This document shows, piece by piece, positions 8,609 through 17,644 of a DNA stretch of 43,942 nucleotides. The stretch lies in NCBI RefSeq assembly GCF_047607725.1, contig NZ_JBLKSS010000009.1:1-43942 (forward strand), in the 5' to 3' direction. The number at the start of each line of letters is the position of its first letter. Position 1 is the first letter of the stretch. The position numbers were made by a program, and so were the translations under genes. Below the pieces are notes generated by a model. The model saw only the letters and a program-made list of their open reading frames with translations. It was not told the DNA's origin and ran no database searches. The stretch comes from JBLKSS01 sp047607725. GTDB taxonomy: Bacteria > Pseudomonadota > Gammaproteobacteria > Enterobacterales > Enterobacteriaceae.

Positions 8609-9037
8609 TTACTGCGCCCCGTAGTTATTCAGAACGTGGCTCGATGGCGACAACAGGGATGGCGGGATATAGCGGTCCGTCCCGTTTTCGCGGCAGTGCA
8701 TGGCCAACTCTCTGGCGCTGTGCGTGCCGCTCTTGTTGAAAATTACCCGCAAGCGGTTTTCAACCGTGCGGTTAGAAATCTTCAGCCGACGGGCGACATC
8801 CTTTGCGGTCAGACCATGCAGGGTGAAAAAGATGATTTCCCATTCTTTCTCGGTAAACCGCCTATACCGGTCAAACATCGCAGGACGCGGAGCCTCCCCG
8901 TCCACGCATTTCAGCGTCGAGCCGAACGCAAACGGGCGCACATGGCAGACAGTGCCGATGCACCCGAATTCCACGTCCTCCGACTGGTCATTAACGCAGT
9001 CGAATTGCGGGTAGAAATCGAACAGGTAGGGCTGCAC
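8609..9037 (-). pseudogene. LuxR-type regulator, 5' end lost at IS66 junction
   Basis: The C-terminal 142 codons encode a LuxR/GerE DNA-binding domain: FTEKEWEIIFFTLHGLTAKD, then VARRLKISNRTVENRLRVIF with the recognition helix. The N-terminal part before it (residues 1-55) may be the end of a PAS-like or other sensor domain that I cannot identify. The frame runs without a natural start straight into the IS66-family inverted repeat at 9037/9038, so the gene is truncated. The expected upstream half is not visible beyond the IS at 9927, suggesting a rearrangement or deletion rather than a simple insertion. Confidence 0.65.
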
Positions 9038-9533
9038 GTAAGCGTACGCCCAGCGCCGTCTGTTAATTCCCCATCAAGTTATTAAAGATGATGTCCATTA
9101 TTTTTTTAATGGGCGCAATTCATGAAACAAACCCCACCAAAACCCTCAAGCGTCGTCCAAATTTCCCGCTGGACTTTAAAATTAAGCTGGTTGAACAGGC
9201 GCTCCAGCCCGGCGTATCCATTGCCAAGCTGGCACGGGATAACGGTATCAATGACAATTTGCTGTTCAACTGGCGCCAGCTCTACCGTCAGGGCAAGTAC
9301 GGTGTCCAACCTAAAAACCCCACTACACAGCAGGCTGAGCTACTGGTGGTTACACTCACCACCGAACCATCACCCTTACGTTCTCCTTTACCCTCAGCCG
9401 AACCCGTTACTTGCGACATTGAGTTCACCGGTGCCCGGTTACGGCTGGCCGGCAATCTGACACCGGCGCTGTTATGCGCACTTATCCATGAACTCAAAGG
9501 CCCGCAATCATGATGGGCTTACCGGCGGGCACC
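9038..9533 (+). mobile_element. IS66-family element, left end (copy 1)
   Basis: The segment starts with GTAAGCGTACGCCCAGCG, the GTAAGCG start typical of IS66-family inverted repeats. It contains the accessory gene tnpA followed by the first codons of tnpB (ATG 9510, MMGLPAGT), whose start overlaps the tnpA stop. The element then ends at an undetermined base (9534) and continues as an inverted second copy. The rest of tnpB and all of tnpC are missing, so it cannot transpose by itself. Confidence 0.8.
9088..9513 (+). CDS. tnpA: IS66-family accessory protein TnpA
   Basis: The product (141 aa, or 134 aa from ATG 9109) is the small IS66 Orf1. It has an N-terminal helix-turn-helix (FPLDFKIKLVEQALQPGVS, then IAKLARDNGINDNLLFNWRQ) like the IS3/IS911 OrfA family, and a variable C-terminal region. 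It probably binds the element ends. The stop codon overlaps the tnpB ATG, indicating translational coupling. The frame itself is intact, but it is orphaned from its transposase. Confidence 0.8.
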   Translation: MMSIIFLMGAIHETNPTKTLKRRPNFPLDFKIKLVEQALQPGVSIAKLARDNGINDNLLFNWRQLYRQGKYGVQPKNPTTQQAELLVVTLTTEPSPLRSPLPSAEPVTCDIEFTGARLRLAGNLTPALLCALIHELKGPQS

Positions 9534-9534
9534 N

Positions 9535-9926
9535 GTGAACTCAATGTCGCAAGTAACGGGTTCGGCAGAGGGTAAAGGAGAACGTAAGGGTGATGGTTCG
9601 GCGGTGAGTGTAACCGCCAGTAGCTCAGCCTGCTGTGTAGTGGGGATTTTAGGTTGAACACCGAATTTGCCCTGACGGTAGAGCTGGCGCCAGTTGAACA
9701 GCAAATTGTCATTGATACCGTTATCCCGTGCCAGCTTGGCAATGGGTACGCCGGGCTGGAGCGCCTGCTCAACCAGCTTAATTTTAAAGTCCAGCGGGAA
9801 ATTGGGACGACGTCTTGAGGGTTTTGGTGGGGTTTATTTCATGAATTGCGCCCATTAAAAAAATAATGGACATCATCTTTAATAACTTGATGGGGAATTA
9901 ACAGACGGCGCTGGGCGTACGCTTAC
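9535..9926 (-). mobile_element. IS66-family element, left end (copy 2, inverted) with frameshifted tnpA
   Basis: Read on the minus strand from 9926, this is a second, slightly different copy of the same IS66-family left end (GTAAGCGTACGCCCAGCG...). Its tnpA carries at least one extra base near codon 12 relative to copy 1 (CTCAAGACG against CTCAAGCG), which breaks the frame. The two copies meet head to head at base 9534. The outer flanks, GGCTGCAC before 9038 and GTTAATTT after 9926, do not match as an 8-bp target duplication. Confidence 0.75.
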
Positions 9927-10471
9927 GTTAATTTTAGGTGCGTGAATACGACGCGTTTGTTGAGAGAAAAAACGGAATGTTATCGCACCTTAAATAAGGC
10001 AAGCGTTTTTTTACATGCGGTCTGCGGTTTAGGTTCACCGTTGTAAAGATTCCCGGGCCAGAAGTGAGGTACCTACGGCGGCCAGTCCGCTGTGCCGGAA
10101 CCGAGGTAAATCCTATCAGGAGCTGGTGCGTGGGTCCCTCCGGCCGCTGTAGCGTCTTTTTGGCTTGCCGCCAGCCGTGCAAACAAGAAGATTGCGCTAA
10201 AGATGAGAAATGAAAGCAAGGCTACCCGATTCAGCGATATCGACATCCTTGGTGCGGTGCAATGAATACGGCTTACGGTGCGCCGAAGGCGAACGCTGGC
10301 CTGTCAGTGCCGGGTTATTTTGAATAGAGGACGGGGGCCAAACGCGTGATAGGGATGAGAAGGCGTAGCTGGCGCTGGGGAGGGGAAATGAGGATACAGC
10401 GCGGGGTCAGCGTGAAGCGATGGGGAAAGAGCAAGCTAATCATGAGGTGTAAATTAGCTGCTCCTAAAAAA

Positions 10472-10804
10472 TTATTCGGTGTTTAGCGTGATATTGCCAG
10501 ATTGGCACCCCACCACCATCATACCTGTCGCGACAAAAAATGGCAGACTCGCACCCGATGGAAACGCTATTGACAGACTTACGCCTGTGGCAAGCAAATT
10601 TAATACGAGAGGAAATTTATTCGCCATCTTGCACAAATTATGGCATATCGGGGCAGCCATTTTTATACCGCTATTGGCAACCGAGCAAATTCGCGAAGCA
10701 AAAGCGGAAATATCATCGTAGACCGTGGCTTTTGTTGCTAAAGGGACGATGTTATTTCGGGCAATAGCGGGGCCGTCTGGAAAATAAGCAGGGAGTGAAT
10801 TCAT
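10472..10804 (-). CDS. Hypothetical protein, weakly supported
   Basis: A 110-codon frame from ATG encodes a protein with a hydrophobic C-terminal half (about LVLNLLATGVSLSIAF, then a second stretch FFVATGMMVVGC), compatible with one or two membrane segments. I do not recognise the family. It could be a small membrane protein, the residue of a transporter, or a chance frame in decayed DNA. No strong ribosome site is obvious. Confidence 0.25.
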   Translation of the reverse strand: MNSLPAYFPDGPAIARNNIVPLATKATVYDDISAFASRICSVANSGIKMAAPICHNLCKMANKFPLVLNLLATGVSLSIAFPSGASLPFFVATGMMVVGCQSGNITLNTE

Positions 10805-10933
10805 AAAAAATTATCCATAATTTAGTGAGATTTTTTCCTTAATAATCTCTGTTTCCCAGGGTTGGTAAGGCGGTGTGAACGCTACACCAGTGATAAATTA
10901 GAGTATTATCGTTAACAATTATCTTCACTCTGG

Positions 10934-10967
10934 CGCTGTTATGCAAGTGTTGGCATGCATAACGGCG
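10934..10967. repeat. Inverted repeat in the gene-poor region
   Basis: Arms CGCTGTTATGCA and TGCATAACGGCG (one mismatch) flank a 10-base loop. There is no T-run, so it is not an obvious terminator. It could be an operator or a remnant of a mobile element end. Confidence 0.4.
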
Positions 10968-11931
10968 GGTCACGTCACACTCTCGCTCTTTGTCAGACGA
11001 TAAATCATGCCTAAAAAAATAGATAAATTAGCAATATTACGCGAGATTAAATTTTAACGACGGGAAATGTGTTCTATTCCCTGAGGGGCACCATTGAGAA
11101 GAGGATCCTCTCCGGCTATATCCAGATTATTCTATTTTCTCAGAACGACCGTGCGGTGCGTGGTAAATATTTCGTCAATGCGCGGTAATAGCGTAGAGGA
11201 TCCGTGACGATTACGGTGCAAAACCATTAGAACCTGTGCATGCAAAAAGGCGAAAAAAGAATAAATATCGACTCACCGATAACATAGTGGCACCCCAACA
11301 CCGACATGGGATAGACCCTGTGGCTAAGACAAAGCCATGTCAGAAGTCGATGAGTCGTTAACCGATGCCCGGGCAGGGATTCTGCCCCCCGCGCTGTAGT
11401 ACTTCCGCCCCGGCGTTCTTTATGAAGCACCGATATGAGCTAAATGGCGCACAGGAGTGGACGGTGCGTAAGAGGCCAGCGCGCGAACCGCTTCAGCCGA
11501 ACAGATGAAGTCAGCAGAGCCGGCGCTTAATGGAAAGAGTGGCAGTAGGGCGCGCAGGGCGCTGCTAAGAGGAGAGGTGAAATGTTGCTACGTCCCGGTG
11601 AGCGTGGAGCGCCCTAAGATGTGATTTTCCCGGTAGCTCGCACTGAAGTACCGTTATGGGATGATTAAACAGCGCAGGGACACAATCAGGCCGACCCACA
11701 GGGCGCTGCGAGAGAGGATGACCTACGCCATGACTTGACGCCCGATAACCCCAACCCCGGCAGGTCCGAGCCCGCAGCGGCACGGTCAGGGTGGGCCCTG
11801 CCTCTGCAAGGGACGGCGGGCGCGAATGGAGTTCAGGGATGTGGATATCTGTGCGGCAGATTTTTCGTGGGCGATGAAGATACGCCGGGCGGCAAGACTG
11901 GCAGAATGCGGAGGGGCAGTAGGCACAAAGT

Positions 11932-11966
11932 AAAAAAGGTGTTATGCCGCGAAGAAAAACACCTTT
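11932..11966 (-). terminator. Intrinsic terminator of the dusB-fis operon
   Basis: On the minus strand an AAGGTGTT / AACACCTT stem is followed by a run of T (read from A bases 11932-11937). It lies 24 bases after the fis stop, so it ends the dusB-fis transcript. Confidence 0.75.
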
Positions 11967-11989
11967 TAAAACAGTGCGATATGAACTTA

Positions 11990-12286
11990 TCAGTTCATGC
12001 CGTATTTTTTCAATTTCTTACGCAGGGTGCCGCGGTTGATGCCCATCATCTGTGCCGCGCGGGTCTGATTGCCGCGGGTGTATTGCATCACCATGTCCAA
12101 CAAAGGCTGTTCTACTTCAGCCAATACCAGCTCATAGAGGTCGTTGACGTCCTGACCGTTCAATTGAGCAAAATAGTTCTTCAGTGCTTGCTTTACCGAG
12201 TCACTCAGGGGTTTTTGCGTTACCTGATCCTGAGAGTTAACGGTGGAAACGGTCAGTACGTCAGAATTTACGCGTTGTTCGAACAT
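11990..12286 (-). CDS. fis: DNA-binding protein Fis
   Basis: Fis is the growth-phase nucleoid protein that bends DNA and activates rRNA and tRNA promoters. The product is 98 aa, identical in length to E. coli Fis. The C-terminal helix-turn-helix (QTRAAQMMGINRGTLRKKLK) and the core (PLLDMVMQYTRGNQ) are clearly conserved. It lies 23 bp after the full-length dusB frame, its normal operon partner. It is intact even though dusB carries a stop codon, so loss of translation in the last part of dusB may alter coupling but not the Fis protein. Confidence 0.97.
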   Translation of the reverse strand: MFEQRVNSDVLTVSTVNSQDQVTQKPLSDSVKQALKNYFAQLNGQDVNDLYELVLAEVEQPLLDMVMQYTRGNQTRAAQMMGINRGTLRKKLKKYGMN

Positions 12287-12309
12287 AGTTCTGTCTGCTC
12301 TTTTTTCTA

Positions 12310-13275
12310 TTACGTAAGATTTGCAAAGTATGCCTCCAACGCCTCCAGCTGTTCGCTGGCATCCTCAATGGCGTTGAATGTGCGCCTAAACTGGTTGTCG
12401 GGGGCATGCGCCTGTAAAGATCAGGACACGTGCTTACGAGCGATGCGGAATCCCTTGCCTGGACCATAAAAGTCGTGCAATTTCCTGACATGCTCCATCA
12501 ACAAATGCTTCACATCGCCTAACGGCAGCGGCGGCGGCAGTTCCCCCGTATCCAGATAATGCTGGATTTCCCGGAAGATCCAGGGTCTTCCCTGAGCGGC
12601 GCGGCCTATCATCAGGGCATCCGCCCCGGTGTAATCCAGCATCGCTCTGGCTTTCTGCGGGTCAGTAATGTCTCCATTGGCGATAACCGGAATGGAAACA
12701 CACTGCTTAACTGCCCGAATACTGTCGTACTCCGCGTCGCCGTTAAACAGACAGGCGCGAGTGCGGCCATGAATAGTGATGGCCTGTATACCACAATCTT
12801 CGGCCAATTGGGCAATTTGTACACAATTTCGGTGATCCGGCGCCCAGCCTGTGCGAATTTTCAGCGTCACCGGCACGTTGACGGCATGCACCACCGCCAT
12901 CAGGATCCGCTTTATAAGATCCGGATATTGCAGCAATGCGGAGCCCGCCAATTTACGGTTCACTTTTTTGGCTGGGCAACCCATATTGATATCAATCAGC
13001 TGCGCGCCGTTCGCCACGTTAATGACGGCGGCGGCGGCCATATCAGCAGGATCGCTACCGGCAATTTGCACCGCCAGGATACCGGGTTCACCACTATGTA
13101 CCATGCGCAAACGCGACTTATCCGTTCGCCATACCTCGGGGTTCGAGGACAGCATTTTCGAAACCGTTATTCCCGCTCCCATCGCGTGACACAAGGCTCT
13201 GAACGGGCAGTCTGTCACACCGGCCATCGGAGCCGCAATCAGGCAATTAGCGAGCTGAAGGTGTCCAATACGCAT
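12310..13275 (-). pseudogene. dusB: tRNA-dihydrouridine synthase DusB with internal stop
   Basis: DusB reduces uridine to dihydrouridine in tRNA using FMN. The start (ATG 13275, MRIGHLQLANCLIAAPMAG) and the full frame length (321 codons) match E. coli exactly. However, codon 285 is TGA (12421-12423) where the family has tryptophan after RIARKHVS. The frame resumes without shift (QAHAPDNQFRRTFNAIED...) to the normal end at 12310. This is a single-base nonsense change, TGG to TGA. The truncated product (284 aa) keeps the TIM barrel with the catalytic Cys (NMGCPAKK) but loses part of the C-terminal helical tRNA-binding domain. It may be partly active or dead. Confidence 0.85.
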
Positions 13276-13554
13276 AGACAAAGAGAGACCATACTGTGTC
13301 CGCAAGGCGCGTATATTACGCATTTTTTTCATCAGATGAAAGGCCAAACTTTGAACAATACTGTGTCTGCGATCAATGACTGCGGTCTTTTTCGCATGGG
13401 TAGTACACTTTTCCCATTAAATACATAACGTTAACAAAATTAGCCTGTTTTGTGCGTTAACAAATTTTTCCTCACCCCCCGCGCAGGGCGAGCACATCGA
13501 TTAAGCGCGGCTGACCGCGGCGCGGATCTGGCGGCACCGCGCCCCAGTTCGCCT
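13276..13554. other. dusB-fis promoter region
   Basis: This 279-base gap sits between prmA and dusB. It should hold the dusB-fis promoter, which in enterobacteria is strongly growth-phase controlled. I note a direct repeat of CGTTAACAAA (about 13428 and 13455) but cannot assign a clear -35/-10 pair. Confidence 0.4.
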
Positions 13555-14441
13555 TTAGCGCCGCAGACCGGTAATGCGGTACCATTCGTCTTTTTCGGCC
13601 CCCGGATCGAGGACGAAAGCCGCGGCATACGCCTGCGCCACGCTCTGTGCCTGGCTGGTCAAGATGCCGGACAGCCCCAGAAAGCCCCCCGGCCGCGGTA
13701 AATCAATAATGAGCGGCGCGAGTTCGCGCAATGGTCCGGCGAGGATATTCGCCACCACCACGTCGGCATGCAGCTCCTGCGGCTGCGCTTGCGGCAAGGC
13801 AAATATAGCGCCAAACGGTCCGCCACGCCGTTACGCTGAGCGTTGTCGCGGCTGGCCTGAATCGCTTGCGGGTCAATATCGATGCCGATAGCCATCGCCG
13901 CCCCCAATTTCAGGGCGGCGATGGCCAGAATGCCCGAACCACAGCCGAAGTCGATTACCGTCTTGCCGTGCAGGTCAAGACCGTCCAGCCATTGCAGGCA
14001 CAAAGCGGTTGTCGGATGCGTACCGGTACCGAAGGCCAGGCCAGGATCCAGCATCACATTGACCGCCTCTGGGTCCGGCACCGGGCGCCAACTGGGGAAG
14101 ATCCAGAGCCGTTCACCGAAGCGCATGGGATGAAAATTGTCCATCCATTCCCGCTCCCAGTCTTTGTCCTCCAACTGCTCGATTTTATGGACGAAACCGG
14201 CGCCCAGCAGCGGATGGCCCTGGAGAGCGTCCACGACGGCCGTTATATCGGTCGCGGCGTCATACAGGCCGATAACATCGGTATCTCCCCATAAGCGCGT
14301 CTCGCACGGCAGGGGCTCATATACGGGGGTGTCGTGGGTATCTTCAAAAGTAACCGACACCGCGCCGCTTTCCGTCAGCGCATCGCTCAAGGTATCGACC
14401 AGTTGGCCGGTGGTGGTGATTTTCAGTTGTATCCAAGGCAT
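13555..14441 (-). pseudogene. prmA: Ribosomal protein L11 methyltransferase PrmA, frameshifted
   Basis: PrmA trimethylates ribosomal protein L11 and is dispensable in E. coli. ATG 14441 (MPWIQLK) begins a normal sequence through GLAFGTGTHPTT and the SAM motif DFGCGSGILAIAALK. After LYLP the frame breaks and resumes as QAQPQELHADVVVANILAGP to the stop at 13555. The cause is visible: the five bases GGCAA are tandemly repeated at 13793-13802. Removing one unit restores a 293-aa protein, the E. coli length. The C-terminal third of the methyltransferase domain, including the NILAGP substrate loop, is therefore out of frame. Confidence 0.92.
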
Positions 14442-14452
14442 AGCGGTTCTCG

Positions 14453-15895
14453 TCATAACGATGAAACGGGTGTGGCGGCCGGCCGTCCAAAACGGTTGCC
14501 CGCCAAAAACGCCAGTAAGCTTATCGCCAGCGCCAGTACGATCGGGTGAAAGCCGCCCGGCTGTAGGTTGAAACCGGCCAAGAGGGCATAGCTTGCGCCG
14601 CCGGTTATCATGCTGCTCAAGGCGCTGGCGGCGTTGGCCCGCTCCCAGTAAAGACCCAGCACCAGCGGCCACAGAAATACCGCTTCCATGCCGCCGAACG
14701 CCAGCAGGTTAAGCCATATAATCATTTCCGGCGGACGCCAGGCGGCCAGCAACAGCAGCAGGCCCAGCACCAGCGTGACCAGGCTTGATATACGCTTTAG
14801 CCGGCGCTCGTTGGTCGCCTGCTTGGGCTGTAGGCTCAAATAGAGGTCTTTGATAATGGTGGCTGAAGATTGCAACAATTGCGCGTTAATCGTCGACATG
14901 ATGGCCGCCAGCGGCGCCGCCAGAAAAATGCCCGCCAGCAGCGGCGGCAGCAACTGCACCATCAGGGTAGGGACCACCAGGTCGGGCACGTTCAGTCCGG
15001 GCAATACCGCGCGTCCTAAGGCGCCCGCCAGGTGCATGCCAAGCATTAATACCCCTATCACCACCGTGCCGAGGATCATGCCACGGTGGACCGCTTTACT
15101 GTCGCGATAGGAGATGCAGCGCACCGCGGTATGGGGCAGGCCGATGACACCGAAACACACCAGGATCCAAAACGAGGTCATGAATTTCGGCGAGAGGATG
15201 CCATCTACGCCCGAGGGCGAAATCAGCGCCGGATCGATGTGCCGCAGTGTTGCCACCGCCGCGCCCATACCGCCTGCGGCATGGACTACCGCCACCAACA
15301 AGATGGCGGTGCCCACTAGCATCACCAACCCCTGGAAGGCGTCATTGAGCACGCTGGCGCGAAAGCCGCCGAAAGCGGTATAGAGCGCAATACTGATGCC
15401 GAAAATCAGCAGACCGGTATCGTAAGGGATGCCGGCGGCGGTTTCCAGCAGGCGGGCGCCGCCGACAAATTGGACCGTCATGGCGCCGATAAACGCCACC
15501 AGCAGGCTGACGCTGGCCAACCATACCAATAGCGGGCTACCAAAGCGAGCCAGGAGCATGTCGTTAAGGGTGACCGCGTTATAACGCCGGGCCAGGATGG
15601 CAAATTTCTTGCCCAGGACACCGAGGGATAACCATACCGCCGGCAACTGAATTATCGATAACAGCACCCAGCCGAGGCCATATTTATATGACGCGCCCGG
15701 GCCGCCGATGAACGAGCTGGCGCTGATATAGGTGGCGGTGATGGTCATCGCCAACACAAAACCGCCCATTGATCGGTTGCCGAGGAAATATTCCTGCAAA
15801 AAATTGCCCTGCGCGCGCTGACGGAAGGCATACAACGAGAGCAGAAACACCAGCGCCAAATAGGCGACCAGCGGCACTATCACTTCACTGCGCAT
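14453..15895 (-). CDS. panF: Sodium/pantothenate symporter PanF
   Basis: PanF is an inner-membrane solute:sodium symporter family protein that imports pantothenate, the precursor of coenzyme A. The product is 480 aa (E. coli 483), with about 12-13 hydrophobic segments. Family signatures such as TATYISASSFIGGPG and STINAQLLQSSATIIKDLYL are visible. It overlaps yhdT by 11 bases upstream and lies 12 bases from prmA downstream, so it is in one transcription unit. It is intact, and vitamin uptake could matter to a host-associated bacterium. Confidence 0.95.
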   Translation of the reverse strand: MRSEVIVPLVAYLALVFLLSLYAFRQRAQGNFLQEYFLGNRSMGGFVLAMTITATYISASSFIGGPGASYKYGLGWVLLSIIQLPAVWLSLGVLGKKFAILARRYNAVTLNDMLLARFGSPLLVWLASVSLLVAFIGAMTVQFVGGARLLETAAGIPYDTGLLIFGISIALYTAFGGFRASVLNDAFQGLVMLVGTAILLVAVVHAAGGMGAAVATLRHIDPALISPSGVDGILSPKFMTSFWILVCFGVIGLPHTAVRCISYRDSKAVHRGMILGTVVIGVLMLGMHLAGALGRAVLPGLNVPDLVVPTLMVQLLPPLLAGIFLAAPLAAIMSTINAQLLQSSATIIKDLYLSLQPKQATNERRLKRISSLVTLVLGLLLLLAAWRPPEMIIWLNLLAFGGMEAVFLWPLVLGLYWERANAASALSSMITGGASYALLAGFNLQPGGFHPIVLALAISLLAFLAGNRFGRPAATPVSSL

Positions 15896-16127
15896 CGCTG
15901 TCCTCCAACGAAATATCGCGATAGATAATCCGTACCATCAACCAGCATAGGCCGATAAACAGCAGCGGCACCCACAGACAGGCCATTTCAAACCAATGGG
16001 GCAGTCCGGTGATACCCTGATCATTATCCGGCAGGTAAGCCGCCAGTAGCCAGGCGGCCAGATAAGCCAGGGTCAGACCGAAAGCCCACCGCGCTTCGCG
16101 GTGAGCCTGGAGGAATCGTTTATCCAT
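15885..16127 (-). CDS. yhdT: YhdT family small membrane protein
   Basis: This 80-aa protein has two hydrophobic segments (FGLTLAYLAAWLLAAYL and WVPLLFIGLCWLMVRIIY) and belongs to the DUF997/YhdT family, which is always found next to panF. Its function is unknown, perhaps a small partner of PanF. ATG 16127 (MDKRFLQAHREARW) is preferred because it aligns with E. coli YhdT and has a GAAGG ribosome site 7 bases upstream. The frame itself is open to 16142. The end overlaps panF. Confidence 0.88.
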   Translation of the reverse strand: MDKRFLQAHREARWAFGLTLAYLAAWLLAAYLPDNDQGITGLPHWFEMACLWVPLLFIGLCWLMVRIIYRDISLEDSDAQ

Positions 16128-16217
16128 AATGACCTTCGCCAAAAGAAGTTAACGCTTGCCCTAAAGAACTTGTTTACGGCATGTCGACGGTTTGCCTGAC
16201 GTTTATCGCCGTCATAG

Positions 16218-16243
16218 CAAAAGGCCGGTGTTTAACCGGCCTT
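16218..16243 (-). terminator. Intrinsic terminator downstream of accC
   Basis: On the minus strand a 9-bp perfect stem (AAGGCCGGT / ACCGGCCTT) with a five-base loop ends in TTTT. It lies about 50 bases after the accC stop and separates accBC from yhdT-panF. Confidence 0.8.
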
Positions 16244-16292
16244 GACGTATAACGCGCAAATATAAGGGGCCTTGCCCTGGCGTTTAGGTTTC

Positions 16293-17633
16293 CTACAAGC
16301 CGAGCTTCTTCTCCAGGTAATGGATATTGGTGCCGCCCTGCTGGAAATGCTCGTCATTCATGATCTTCAACTGCAAATCGATATTGGTTTTAATGCCGTC
16401 GATAATCAGCTCCGCCAGCGCATTTTTCATGCGGGCGATGGCCACGTCGCGGGTCTCACCAAAACAGATAAGCTTGCCTATCATGGAGTCGTAGAACGGC
16501 GGTACCGAGTAACCGGCATAGATATGTGACTCCCAGCGCACGCCCAAGCCGCCCGGCGCGTGGAACCGGGTGATTTTGCCCGGGCTCGGCAGGAAGCTTG
16601 CCGGATCTTCGGCGTTGATGCGGCATTCCACCGCGTGGCCGGACACCTTGACATCTTCCTGTTTCAAGGACAAGGGCTGCCCGGCGGCGATGCGCAGCTG
16701 TTCTTTGATCAGATCCACGCCGGTTATCATTTCGGTCACCGGGTGTTCCACCTGGATACGGGTATTCATCTCGATAAAGAAGAATTCACCGTTCTCGTAC
16801 AGGAATTCAAAGGTGCCGGCGCCGCGATAGCCGATTTCCACGCAGGCTTTGGCGCAGCGCTCGCCGATAAAGCGGCGCAATTCTTCGGTGATGCCGGGCG
16901 CTGGCGCTTCTTCCACCACCTTCTGATGACGGCGCTGCATGGAACAGTCGCGCTCCGCCAGGTAAAGGGCGTTGCCTTGACCGTCAGCCAGCACCTGGAT
17001 CTCGATATGGCGCGGATTCTCCAGGTATTTCTCCATGTAGACCATATCGTTGTTGAACGCGGCTTTCGCTTCCGCACGGGTCATACGGATTGAGGCGTCC
17101 AGCTCTTTGTCGCTGCGCACCACGCGCATCCCGCGCCCGCCGCCGCCGCCGGAGGCTTTGATAATCACCGGATAGCCGATGCGGTTGGCGATGGCACGAT
17201 TTTTGTCCATATCCTCACCCACCGGCCCGTCGGAACCGGTAACGCAGGGGACGCCGGCCTTTTTCATCGCGTTAATGGCGGAAACTTTATCGCCCATCAG
17301 CCTAATGGTTTCCGCGCGTGGGCCGATAAAGATGAAGCCTGAGCGCTCAACCTGCTCGGCGAAATCGGCGTTCTCGGAGAGGAAGCCGTAGCCCGGGTGG
17401 ATAGCCACCGAGCCGGTGATCTCCGCCGCGGAGATGATGGCGGGGATATTGAGATAACTTTTTACCGACGGCGGCGGGCCGATACAGATCGTCTCATCGG
17501 CCAACAGCACATGTTTCAGGTCACGGTCGGCGGTGGAGTGTACCGCCACGGTTTTAATACCCAGTTCTTTGCACGCGCGTAAGATACGCAATGCAATTTC
17601 ACCGCGGTTTGCGATGACGATTTTATCTAGCAT
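16293..17633 (-). CDS. accC: Acetyl-CoA carboxylase, biotin carboxylase subunit
   Basis: AccC carboxylates biotin on AccB using ATP and bicarbonate, the first half-reaction of fatty acid synthesis. The product is 446 aa (E. coli 449). It shows the N-terminal domain (MLDKIVIANRGEIALRILRA), HPGYGFLSENADFAE, the ATP-grasp glycine loop KASGGGGGRGMRVV, and the EMNTRIQVEHPVTE active-site motif. It follows accB by 11 bases on the same strand. It is intact, as expected for an essential gene. Confidence 0.97.
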   Translation of the reverse strand: MLDKIVIANRGEIALRILRACKELGIKTVAVHSTADRDLKHVLLADETICIGPPPSVKSYLNIPAIISAAEITGSVAIHPGYGFLSENADFAEQVERSGFIFIGPRAETIRLMGDKVSAINAMKKAGVPCVTGSDGPVGEDMDKNRAIANRIGYPVIIKASGGGGGRGMRVVRSDKELDASIRMTRAEAKAAFNNDMVYMEKYLENPRHIEIQVLADGQGNALYLAERDCSMQRRHQKVVEEAPAPGITEELRRFIGERCAKACVEIGYRGAGTFEFLYENGEFFFIEMNTRIQVEHPVTEMITGVDLIKEQLRIAAGQPLSLKQEDVKVSGHAVECRINAEDPASFLPSPGKITRFHAPGGLGVRWESHIYAGYSVPPFYDSMIGKLICFGETRDVAIARMKNALAELIIDGIKTNIDLQLKIMNDEHFQQGGTNIHYLEKKLGL

Positions 17634-17644
17634 TTGGCGCCTCG

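Larger units (their letters stand above)
9927..11931. other. Two-kilobase region without a recognised gene
   Basis: Between the IS66 pair and the fis terminator I find only short frames without recognisable motifs. One of about 45 codons ends in NDRAVRGKYFVNAR near 11187. Another is the weak hypothetical gene at 10472. Base composition changes several times along the stretch. This looks like decayed sequence, possibly former accessory or phage DNA. I see no tRNA, rRNA or CRISPR. Confidence 0.5.

Noticed and set aside
10500..10804. Transport-protein fragment in the minus frame at 10472
   Set aside because: It has hydrophobic stretches only. I could not match it to any family, so it is listed solely as a weak hypothetical gene.
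11227..11783. Short minus-strand frames in the gene-poor region
   Set aside because: Low-complexity arginine-rich products with no motif or ribosome site, so probably chance frames.
12421..12423. Possible selenocysteine codon in dusB
   Set aside because: Relatives have tryptophan at this site and no SECIS-like hairpin is obvious just downstream. A nonsense mutation is simpler.
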